Source: Membranipora membranacea (taxonomy: Eukaryota; Bryozoa; Gymnolaemata; Cheilostomatida; Membraniporidae). Taken from it: a DNA stretch of 64,000 nucleotides. The stretch lies in NCBI GenBank assembly GCA_914767715.1, contig OU612065.1:24056001-24120000 (forward strand), given 5' to 3'. The notes beneath the pieces were generated by a model. The model did no database searches and had not been told where the DNA came from. It saw only the letters and a program-made list of their open reading frames with translations. Made by a program: the position numbers and the translations under genes. Positions 26,785 to 48,200 of this stretch are shown here, piece after piece (position 1 is the stretch's first letter; every line of letters begins with the position of its first letter).

Positions 26785-29700
26785 ATGGAGAACAGAAGCT
26801 GGATTCTCGTCGCTGCCATATATTACTGCGTGTTGGTTTGTAGCGTGACGTCACATGATCATACACAAGACTACTGTAGAACGAGACAACCAGAGCAGTG
26901 CTGCTCCGGTCGAGATGATAAATGTACAGTACCTAGGAGAGACACCTACTGTTACTGTGATATGTTCTGTGCTATCCATCTAGCAGTAGATTGCTGTCCT
27001 GACTTTGAAGCTACATGTATGGAAGGTCCTGGATCTCTTGAAGGTATGGGCTGAGAGCATTACCACCTGTATCATATACCCTACCACTGCCAGAAAGATA
27101 ATGTCCCACTCAATTAATCTTTAAACTTAAATTTAAAGTTTTTTGATTTTTAATTCTCTATACACTATTTATCTATTTATACCGCCCTATTTAACGGGCC
27201 CCCTTAAGCGCAGGTGGCTTGTGTGGAGTAGATAACGTATACCCTTGCCCGCCATTGCTGGCTACTCTTTTTTCGATGAGGCAGAGAGGGATCTGCATAT
27301 TGCGTGGAACGTGGTTTATCAAACCTGTTCTATGGCCAGGTTAAAACAACGGCAAGGGCAATAGGGGACAATGTCCACAAACAAACATGATTTATTCATG
27401 TCGAAAATTTAAAATATTCCCATAATTGTGACTTTCATGCAACAGGATTGCAGATGGTAAAGCTATTACGGTCATTACACGCTACTAAGTAAATATTGCC
27501 GGAGTTTTGCCTGCTTTGCACCGAGGTTTAGTCTTTTTGTTTTCTTTGCACCTATGTCGTCAAGTGATCTAATTCTTATAAAGACAAATGGCAGCCTTTG
27601 GGTGTCAGCTGCGTGGCCTCTTGGATTAGGAGCGCGTTCAACTTTGCGCACTAAGACATTCCATCATCATAGACTGTTGACTTTAGGATGGCAGGGAGGT
27701 GAAATCCTGGATAGCTTAATCCTTATAAGGAGTGACCGATGTCAAGAACGTTCACTGAGGCTCCAGGCTCTTAACTCCTCTGTCTGACACGGTTCTGACC
27801 TCCGTCCCCAGATGTTTTAAAAACCTCTCACCAGCTATGACATCTAGCCTGAGCAGGCTGGTGGGGTGGGTGGTCACCCACCCCACCCCTGACAGCCTGC
27901 TCAGGCTAGATGACATTGATGTATATGAAGTTTAAAATCACCACTTTTTATATAAGACTTGTAACTAATGCTATCCTTCTATATGACGTTGAGACTTTTT
28001 TGATAACTTCCCCGATGGAGCTGCTGAAATTAAGAAAAAAAAGTACACATAAACTTAGAGCCATTGTAAAAACCCATCTAGTACGCAATTGATATAATTG
28101 ATGCAAAGGCCTATTACCATTGCAAAACTTATTGATTTGATTATGGGTAGGAAGTTTTCAACCTCATAATAATTTTAATCATATTCATAAATGCCAGCCC
28201 TCCAGTACCCATCCCTGCTAAGAGACACTCACATATTTGGCTGTAGCTGCGTTGGCTTTGCCTGACGCCTCTCACATATATGCTGACCTTCATAGACGAG
28301 TACAAATGGCCTGGCAGCGAAATTCTCTTAGCTTTCTTTATTTTTCGATTTCGTGCCCTCGTTTCATCTCGTACTCCTGTTTTGAAATCTGATTTACCAT
28401 GCTACCCTTGAAAGGACAATCATGTACTCGATAATGATTAGGAAATTTTTCCCCTCTTGAGGCCATCTTTACTACTGTGATGTTGATATTGTTGAGTTTG
28501 GAATGTGAGATGAGACTTTCTATTGGAAAATTTCTCTTCGTCACCTTTTCGACCATTTGGCGCCCTGGAAACATAGAATTCGACAGAAATCATTTCTTGA
28601 GGCCAAAGAAATCATATTACAAACATGTTTTTAGTAATTGGGCTAAGATAGAATGACATTGCAAGAATAGTTGCTACATGCCAAGGTGTGAAGTTCTTTT
28701 TTATTTGGTCATGCATCATGTGTAATATTGACACTGATAGCATCAGTAATTATCTCGGAATATTTAAAATACATCGCCACCAGCCTTGTTTTGGACGTGA
28801 GCCAAAATGTGCTCGCACTACTCAAATCAACTCCCCTGGCTGTAATCCCAAACGAACTCTGACACACACATTTTTGGTCAAAAAAATGAAAAAGTATTTA
28901 ACCATCTTTATGATCAGGCAGCGTTAACATCAGTATACATAACTGTTGCAGCAAGATTTCCATTTGTAACAATAATTTTACCCTGTAATGTAACCAGACC
29001 CTGTGCTATCTATGTTCAGTACAGTACAGATAATGATATGGATATGATATGTTTTCTAGAATGCTCAATGGGTGATAAAACGACAGAGGCATGTAACAAA
29101 TGGTAAGTGGCATTTGACTATCTTGCTTGATAAAATATAGGAAGATATTGTCACTTTTATCATCAATTATCAAGAAGGAAATTGTATATTTTTAGACTTC
29201 TAAAAAATTAATCTGTGATGCACTTAAACTTTATCGCTGATGGCATAGGAGGTTGGCCATTTTCAGTGCTAGCCAATGGCTTGCACAACTGGATGTTTCT
29301 CCAGTAGCATAAATGAGTATTTATAATCTTTGGTAGCATGGCAATATCCAATACAATATTCTGTTCTCACTTTCAACAGCGATGCTAATTTAATTCGATA
29401 ACCCACACCTTAACATTTCTTATAGTGAACTATGTAGAGGCACCTATTGTAAGCATTGAAAAAATATGGATTGGTCTGGTTGAACAAATGAAAGCTATTT
29501 ACAAAAACTGTTTTTGTTTAGTGCCAAATTTCTGACACTTGTAACAAACCTGCGAACCAAGGCTGTTTGTTTTCGCACATTATTGGTAAATTTGGTGAGA
29601 CATTAAGAAATCACATCCAACTGTTAATTCATAATTAGGAGTTGAGGGTAAGCACAGCCTGTCAAAATAATGATGGTCTGCAGTAGGCATTGTCCCTGGT

Positions 29701-32700
29701 CAGGGGCGTTCAGACTGTCTTGTTTGTTGGCACCATGTTGACAAATGGAGACGAGGCTGTTGACCCTTTAAGCAATACATCCTGTGGCTGCATCGCTGAG
29801 AGACTAGCTATTTCTAGAGCCTCGTTTTAGAAATGTGGGAGGCTTCTTTTTAGGTACAGCACTATTGCTACGAGCTGACACAGATTGGAGCGGTATTTGT
29901 GAAGTATTGATCGTATTTATGACATGAAAACAAAACAACTGCCAGGAATTTTTAATTTTTTGTGGTGAATTGGCATGCTGTATTGTGGTGCTATACTGCT
30001 GTCCTAGCTAAGACTAAGACTAGGACTAGCTAGGGCTTTAACTAAGACAAGACTGAAATTGATAGAATCGAAATTAATTATCTCCCGTTGGTATTCACTT
30101 GCCCGTCAATAATTGCTTGAAAGTTGTCATACTCATGCTCCAAGTACTGACAATTGCAATTCTTCTTGCAAAATAGCATTGCATGCCTTTGTGCTTTCTA
30201 CTCAAATAACACCATGAGTGGGTGTTAAGAGCATGCTTCATCCAGTTAACCCTTTGCTGTGATGACCCATGCACAGATGGCCCTTCAGATGTCACATCTC
30301 TCGCATCCATCCACACAATCTTCCATGTTTAAATTCCTCGTGTCGACCCTCAACAGACCGTAGACTCCACTCTCTTATGGTTGGCTAGACTCCTGATGGA
30401 GTTGCGGTAGCCTATCTTGACAACCTTTGATGGTTGGGGGGGAGACAAAGTTTGTTCCCCCCCACCAACAAAGCTTGTTAAGACAGGCTAGAGCAGCGGA
30501 TGCACAATTCTATTGTAGCTATATTTGGCTGAATTCTTGATTTTTCCTCATGATTTATGAATTATTATATTATCTTTACAGCGAGTGTATTCAAAAGTAC
30601 GACCCTGTCAGCAGATCCATGAAAAGAACATTTAATTGCACAGATCATGCTTGCCTTAATGATGATGTACTCATAAATAATATCAACCGAAATCAACACG
30701 GGTAAGCAGTGTTTCTGTGAAATTCAGTGCTGTGTAAAGTCACCCAATAATTGATATTGTGCGCTTATTTGAAATTATAAAAGCCGTTCCCAAAATTCAA
30801 TCGCAGCGGTGCATTTAGTTTGAACTAGAGCCCCACAGAAGCAAGAATGCACTGAATAGTAGCTTATCATTGTGGTAAAAGTGAACTTGATCAGGGTCTG
30901 TTTTAATATTATCAGATAATCTCGCTCCTATATTTAGATAGCAATAAAAGTATCAGTTTCTAATCCAGAGTTTATGAGTGTTATTATTTTTGAGATTATG
31001 TAATGGCCGACTGTAGTTTCCTGTACCTTTAGGGCATATTCTCAAAATTCTTTGACTTTTTGTGACTCAGATTTTGATCGTTGCCTCATGTAATAGGATA
31101 TCAATAATCGATATGCAAACTGTTGTCATAATAGATTCATGGTGCCAGTAACAATAAGTCGAGCTACCGTCTATTGCAGATAAGATACAAGTACATGGGC
31201 GTTGATGCCCTGATAAGCAAATAGACATCGCTAAAATTACATGTGGAACATGATGTACTTCTTTTTTCAACAATAGAATACCGTTTTAGTCTCAGTTTTC
31301 AAAGTCTCATGTGAAACAAATAGCTGGGTATATTCTCATAGGTTTTTAAATGTAAAATGCTCGGAAAACCAAGGCTAGATTTGACACGGAATCTCTCGAT
31401 ATCGATATCACTAACATGAAAAGAGTTTTCATTGTAACCAAATACTCTAAATCCCTTCTTAAAAGCTGTATTGACTTGTGTGGAGGGCTTTTGCCTAGCA
31501 CTAATTAGGGCTAGTAGGGGTTTTTACCTTTTATCATTCCGATACTATTTGTTCAAGCTACTTTTGATAATGATAAAATAGAAGTTTCCTTTCTATCACA
31601 AGGCGACTATGCTCGAATGATAGAATCTAATTAAAATGTTTCATAGGTCTGATAAGTATATATGCTCCTGTATTATGAGACAGATAACCTTATTTGTTTT
31701 AATTTTTCCTGTTGTTATTTAGATGGTCAGCTCGATCCTATGACCGATTTAGTGGTTTAACGTTAGAAGATGGTATCAGCTATTTTTTGGGTACACATTA
31801 CCCGAAATCACATGTGATGAAACAGTATCCGATGTCTACACCAAAAGATTACAGTCCAAGCTCTCAGTTTGATGCGAGACAGAAGTGGAGAAGTCTGATT
31901 CAGCCTGCGTTTGATCAGGGAAGGTGTGCAAGCTCATGGGCTGTGTCTACTGCAGGTTTGTTTTGTCTAGACATGCTGCCCTTGTAGTTTTGACCTAGTG
32001 ACATTCCTAAGCTATGAGATCTGCACTTGATCATACTTTTTTATTATAAATAAGCGGTTTTTGACTGTTATCCGAAGCAAAGCTTTTCATTACAGGGTAC
32101 ATCCAAGTATTAATCTTAGTTGATTCATCAACGATTACAGACTTGAGACGAACACTGCCAAGGTAATTGCATGTCCTCCTGAGCGCTTAAGTATTCTTTT
32201 CTGTTTGATCTAGGGGTTGCTGCAGACAGGTGGGGAATCGAGTCTCGTGGACAGTACAGAGATTCTTTATCTCTTCAACAGCTTGTGTCATGCAGCAGCT
32301 TCATTATGTCAACGAACCCATGTAGGGGAGGCAGACTGGAAGATGCCTGGTGGTACCTCAAAAAAGATGGGTATGTGATAAGAGTTGTCCCATCACCACT
32401 AATGAGCAGATAACTTCTACTGCCGTTGGCTTATTAAAAAAAACCCAATTGTCCTACGCACAACACATTTATCAATGAGATCACAATTAAATATCATTTT
32501 TAAAGTGCATACTTTTTCGCCCAGAAGTTGTCCCAAATATATCCTCTATAAATAAAAAAATTGGTAACCGGCCACTAAATTTTACTTTGATAATAACGTG
32601 CTCCATCGTTAGCTGTGATGTGATCAAAACGAAATCAGCAAAGCTTTTCCAAAGAAAAATAAAAGAGAAAGGCATTGAAGTTTCGCATATACTTATATTG

Positions 32701-33869
32701 TTGAATCATTTAGTAAACAACGTGGACATGTTTGATGATATTACTACTTTATTTTGTATAGAACTGATAAATAAAATGGAAAAAAAACTGTCTGCTAATG
32801 TTCATGCTCATGCTTTTAGGTTGGTTAGTGAAAAATGTTATCCATACATGAGTGGGGTGACGGAAAAGAAAGAGATCTGCTACTCAACTTGCAATGACGA
32901 GTGTCCAAACAAAATAGCTAAGCCATTTACACAGAAGATGACTCCCATGTATCGCATAGCCAGCAATGAGAGATCTATCCAATACGAGATAGAAAATAAT
33001 GGACCTGTACAGGCTATAATTAAGGTCAGAGCCCTCTAAAGTATCTAAAACATAGTCATAGATTAAAGGAAAAGGTGTCAGCCTTGTATCTCCAGGCTGT
33101 TATTTAAAGGATTATTGTGACCGAGAATTAGAGAGTTTAACCTCATTACTGCGATCAAAGGAACAATCTAAGCTTATGGTGTCCAGGTCCCAAGAATTAC
33201 AATTGACAGGGATACTCCCATACTCAGACATGGTTGAAAGCTCAAATAACAAAAAATTAGAACATAAGAATACAGGTAAACATCGTGAATCCTGGTCTTG
33301 ATGTTGGCTTATGATTCAAAGAATATTTTTGTAATTGTTTTCAGGTGCGGGCAGATTTTTTCCAATATGATAGAGGAGTCTACAGCTATAGCGCAGAGCC
33401 AGAGAACCCACAACTCAAAGGAAATCATACCCTGGAAGGTTACCACTCTGTGAAACTGATCGGTTGGGGTGTACTGAACGGAGAAAAATATTGGGTAGGT
33501 AATAGGTCTGAATGGCACTGACATATAGCCTAAGGAAAAAATTATGTGTGCTTTTGTTACCTACTTACAGCTCATGGCCGGCTCAACAACATGCTGGGCA
33601 ATATGAGCTAGTCATACAAATATATCCACTGTTTTAATCCTTTATTAATTTTAAAGCTGGCAGTGAATTCTTGGGGCCAAGAATGGGGGGATGAAGGAAC
33701 GTTTAAAATCAAGAGAGGAGCCAATGACAGCGACATTGAGAAGTTTATAGCAGCTGCCTGGGCCCGCCTCTCACACCATGACCTTAGGAGATTATCCAGA
33801 GCTGCAAATTTACATCGCAGGAGACATACACTCGGAAGTTTGGTGCGTGTTGACAATAAAGGTGCTTAA
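26785..33869 (+). CDS. TINAGL1: Tubulointerstitial-nephritis-antigen-like protein (catalytically altered cathepsin-like)
   Basis: Eight exons (26785-27043, 29060-29102, 30582-30701, 31723-31955, 32214-32370, 32820-33024, 33345-33494, 33657-33869) join in phase to 459 aa; vertebrate TINAGL1 is 467. Order: signal peptide ([17 protein letters not shown]), somatomedin B domain (C-rich, [13 protein letters not shown]...CYCDMFC...DCCPDF), short Cys segment, linker [20 protein letters not shown], then a papain-fold domain. At the active site [12 protein letters not shown] the nucleophilic Cys is Ser, as in known TINAG proteins. The His ([11 protein letters not shown]) and Asn ([11 protein letters not shown]) blocks remain. 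The end [16 protein letters not shown] is family-typical, followed by a short basic tail. Likely a secreted matrix/basement-membrane glycoprotein without protease activity. AATAAA at 34621. Assignment between TINAG and TINAGL1 is not decided. Confidence 0.93.
27844..27909. repeat. Small foldback with 7-bp flanking direct repeat
   Basis: Arms CTAGCCTGAGCAGGCT and AGCCTGCTCAGGCTAG are perfect inverted repeats, with a GGGGTGGGTGGTCACCCACC inner palindrome. The direct repeat ATGACAT flanks both sides (27837-27843 and 27910-27916). It sits in intron 1 of the TINAG-like gene. Confidence 0.75.
30408..30490. repeat. Foldback with G-run/C-run stem
   Basis: The left arm runs TAGCCTATCTTGACAACC to a seven-G run. 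The right arm runs from a seven-C run through CCAACAAAGCTTGTTAAGAC to AGGCTA. About 35-bp arms with several mismatches. Located in intron 2 of the TINAG-like gene, just upstream of exon 3. Confidence 0.7.
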
Positions 33870-34908
33870 CAATTAACCTCAAGAATAGCAAACTATAGTG
33901 CCTGAACTTTATAGATGCCCACTTTTTGTTGTCATTATGCATCTAATCTCTTGACTCCAAACGAATAGAACTTCCAGGCGCATTAACCTTCTTGAAGTTC
34001 TATATATTTACCAGCATCACACAATCTACAATGTAATCACTTACCAGAGTGTGTAAATCAGCTATCTGTATGGTTGTCAATTAGGAATTCCCTAAATATG
34101 TTCTGCCCGAAGAAAACAAAAAAATTCCGAGTGCTGAGACAGTTGGTATCAAATTTTTGTCAAATTATTTGAGCACTCGTAACTTGTAATGCAACTTTAC
34201 ATCTCTTTTTATGATGGAAATTAACACCCATGTATATTTTTTGGCTTACTTTCTTAAACCAGGGCCTGCATGTTACAGACCGTCACCTAACTATAACTCA
34301 ATGTTTTACACATTACATCTCTAGCTCATAGTTACCATCAATTTTAGACAAGTTTATTTTTTACAGCTTTACATCTAAAGTTATTTTTTAACACTATGAT
34401 ATTCTATATTTTGTTAGTTTTTATGCTGCATATTCTATCTGATATACCTACTACATAGGAGAGGGTTATTTTAAAGATGTTCTATTTATATATTCTACAA
34501 CCAAGGTTCCTAGATCAAGCTACACAAACATGCTCTCTGCAGAGTTCAAGATGGAGCGTTTTAGTTAGCAAAGCACCACAAATATGAGCTTTCTATTTTT
34601 GTACTGTAATGTTTTGAAATAATAAAATTATTTCAGTTAGTAATAGTGGTAAGAACAATAAAAGAGACTATCGTACAACATACATAAGTAAAAATGTGAT
34701 CAATTTACAGCCATCATAATAATCATGGCAACTATTTGAATGTTACACATGAAAATGAGTTTTTGGCATTGAAAAAACAGCCAACCATTACATCTTTGAC
34801 AAAATTGAGAAAATATCTTCATTGAATAGTGGTCTTAGGTTTGTAGGCATATAAGTGATTAAGAAAAATTTACAAATGTATTGATCATGTGATATAATGA
34901 ATAAGAAT
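33870..34908. other. 3' flanks of the TINAG-like gene and SPT16 (convergent)
   Basis: AT-rich, no gene. The AATAAA at 34621-34626 fits the TINAG-like 3' end, giving about 750 bp of 3'UTR. A second AATAAA lies near 34658. Confidence 0.5.
34621..34626 (+). terminator. Candidate polyadenylation signal of the TINAG-like gene
   Basis: AATAAA on the plus strand about 750 bp after the stop codon, in AT-rich sequence; first good match downstream that I saw. Confidence 0.45.
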
Positions 34909-44983
<10,075 letters not shown>

Positions 44984-45265
44984 AGTGTGTTATATACTCT
45001 GATTGACCTGGTTGTCTAGTCTGCACTGCTGCTTTTTCAAAAATCTCCTTAGTTGTCTTACTGCAACACTGTCAGCAGAAAACAGCTGAGAAGAAAAAAA
45101 TATAAAGCATGAACCGCGGGAGATAATTCAACCTTGAACTTGAAGGTCGTAGGTCAACACTAACCATACCTCGGACCACTGGCTCGATAGGAAAGTTAGT
45201 TTGCCTTATATATTGTGATGTGGCACCAACTCATATAGGACCCATAGCTCGCCTTACTAAAAATC
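44984..45265. promoter_or_regulatory. Shared divergent promoter region of SPT16 and SRP68
   Basis: Only 282 bp separate the two start codons of the divergently transcribed genes, so 5'UTRs and promoters of both must fit here or overlap. It contains one CCGCGG island-like patch (about 45114), an E-box CAGCTG (about 45085) and a TATATA at about 45207-45212. None of these is proven functional. Confidence 0.6.
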
Positions 45266-48200
45266 ATGGCATCAGGTATGGAAGTTGAAGATGTGGACAA
45301 CGTGGAGGAACAGCAACCAATTGAACCAACAATAGACCCTCAGGTGTTCACCATAGAAGGTATGAAGTAGCCCATATGTATGTCTTAGTGGGGCAAGAAA
45401 ATTAGTAGGAGAGGAGTTTGAGAAAATCCTTGGAAATTCCATTTGAAAAATTCTATTGACTCTTCTCTAGCTAGTCTTTCAAGTTTCTCCTTCTCTTCTG
45501 CAACACCTATATAAACAATATTATGGTTCCAAACATAAAATATTGCTAACAAGCTTTTTTTTATCTTGTAATAATATAGTTGCTAAGTGTGGTATTTGTA
45601 GTCTTGTTGAGGAGGCACTGAAGAGGAGACATTCTCTTAAGTGCCTAGAGGCAGTAGAGTAGAGTGGCATTATTATTGGAAGGCAATAAGCAAGCCAGAT
45701 GCTCAGATGATGTTTAGATTCAAATCGGTTATATTATATCATCACAGTACAGTCGAGTTGATTTTGTAAGAGGTGAATGTGTGTATTATATTATGTGAAA
45801 AAAAAGATTATCGTGCTAAGGTAAAGGCGCCCATTCATAAATAATGGTACGTCGATCGTCAGAAGACTCTCAAATGTTCTCCTCGGCTATGTTAATTGCC
45901 GACCACTGTTCAACAGAAATTCACATACAGGTTACGATGAGGTTTATGGTGATGGACAATGATTCTCTTTTTCCAGTACTTGCTGTAATAAAGGAGTCCC
46001 AACAGCAACATGGTCTGCGTCACGGGGACTATCAGCGGTACAGGACATATTGTAGCCGAAGGTTGCGGAGAATTAGAAAATGTGTCAGCCAAGTGCAGGG
46101 AGTACGTCAGCGCTATGTGCCCAAGCACATGACTGCTGATCAGGTGAAAGATGTCAGGTATGTAGCGTAGTATACATTTAGGCCTCTATACATCACATCC
46201 AATAACCCAACACACTCATACCTAACTTACACGACTGACACATTCAGATACTTTTCTGAGAAGCTTGATAACATTTTTTAATGTGAAGATGGGAGTGTAT
46301 TTGTGCTAGTACGAAAAAACCGCCTATTCTTTACTATAGGTGTTTATACATTCCCCTGGTGGAGGCGGAGAGATGCTGGAGTTATGCTATGCAGTTGAAA
46401 AGTGAAGCAACTGAGGAGCCACGTAAACGCCATCACATGATCAACAAGCTTAGGAAAGCTGAGGGTTATGCTCAAGAGCTCTCCAATATGTGTGACCAAG
46501 TGAATGTCGACCCTAGGACCAAACTGGAAGTCCAGGTAAGTCTTGGCTTGTAATTGTCCTCTCATGTTTTTCTTCTGCTCCATGACTGTAATCATTAAAG
46601 TGTATATGTGTAGACCGGATTCTATGCGTAAACCTAATTCTATTCAATTTTATACTGATTTGATTTTTTCAGGCATATAGGGAATGGATGTCGGGTACGC
46701 TGCAGTTTGAGCTGAAGCTCTGGAAGGAAGCAATGGAGTTATTAACTAAGGCAAAGCTCATCTATGAGAAAATGAGCAGTGCCGTCACCGGAGATGCTGT
46801 TCTCATCTATAAGCAAAAAGTCACTGATATCGAACCCAGTGTTAGGTATGAATTTCCTCTTTTGCTCTGCATGTGTAATTAAGACTTGTCCCCTCTTGCT
46901 ACAATATGAGGAGAACAGATGCGATCAGATTGTGGGCTGAGTGAGTGTTTGGTTTTGTTGATTGGTAGGTCTGAAAATTCAACAAATTAGAAAATTATAC
47001 ACTAGGCAAGGAAATGAAACTACCATTGATGAGGTAATAATAGAATCAGATCAAGGAGTTAAAATAAGATAACTTCAGGAAGATATGTTACTGTTGATTT
47101 GAAATTGATAGGAGCTATAGACTCCTGTTCTTTTAAGTGATTATGACAGCTGGAAAGAGAGAAAAAAACATGTTCTCCCAAATTCCCAATACATATGCCA
47201 TGTTAATCAACAGGACGTTGGGAAAATTGTAGGTGTCTAGATGGTTCCATTTGAGAGTTGTTGTGACCAAAGATTGTTGATCTTGCGGTGTTACAAAGTT
47301 TGAGGTTGGTTTTAAATGTTGATTCTTTGAAGTGAGCAGATGAACCTTTTTAATTTCAAGCCTTCACTGTAATCTGTAGGTATTGTGCTTACAATATTGG
47401 AGATACATCAGCTGTCAGCGATCTGGTTGGTATCCGTCTAGCTATGGGTCACACTGACTCAGTACTCGATGATCTGATCCAGAAAACAAGAGAAAGGCAG
47501 GCTGGCTCATTACATGAGGTCACATGGAGAGGCAGAGTTATACCAATCAAAAATGACAAGGTACAACTACAACAGTGCTCCTAGCTGAGCCATTTCATTA
47601 CGACTTAAAATTTTAGTTTATTGTTGCATCCGATATCATGGTGTTGATGAAATTAAATGCTTACAATGTTTGGTAAAAAAGGACTCGAGGAGCGGAGATT
47701 ATTAAAATGAGTCATACAAAAATTATGAGTTACACGTAGTTAGGCTGATTTTAGTTTGTTTGCGGTCATTTCCTCGTATACACCTAGCTGTGACAATGTT
47801 GTGATATGGTTTTCTCACAATATTCACATTGTTGTAATAGTGGTTATGACATATCCTTTTCTGTGTTGATCAATATCGCACTGAGTCGCATTGAAAAGAT
47901 GTGCAAGGCATGTAAGAGAGAGATTTTAATTAATTGTAGATACGAGTGTTTTTATTAGCTGAGCGAGAGAGTCAGGAGGAAGCGTTAGCAGCTACAGACG
48001 CTGATAGTAAGATGACTGTGTACGACAGAATCATCAAAGACTGTGTGGACGCATTACAAGTAGTCAAGGAAGAGCTCAAAAATGACCCTGTAAGATTATA
48101 CTACATATTGGTTTATCTTTTGATGTTTGTTGTAGTAATAAATTATTACCTCTATAATTTCTTTTTGTCCTACATGATTGTGTCCAGTTTCACTCACACT

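Noticed and set aside
30095-30316. 73-codon minus-strand frame in a TINAG-like intron
   Set aside because: No family recognised; adjacent frames look equally plausible; probably degenerate repeat or chance.
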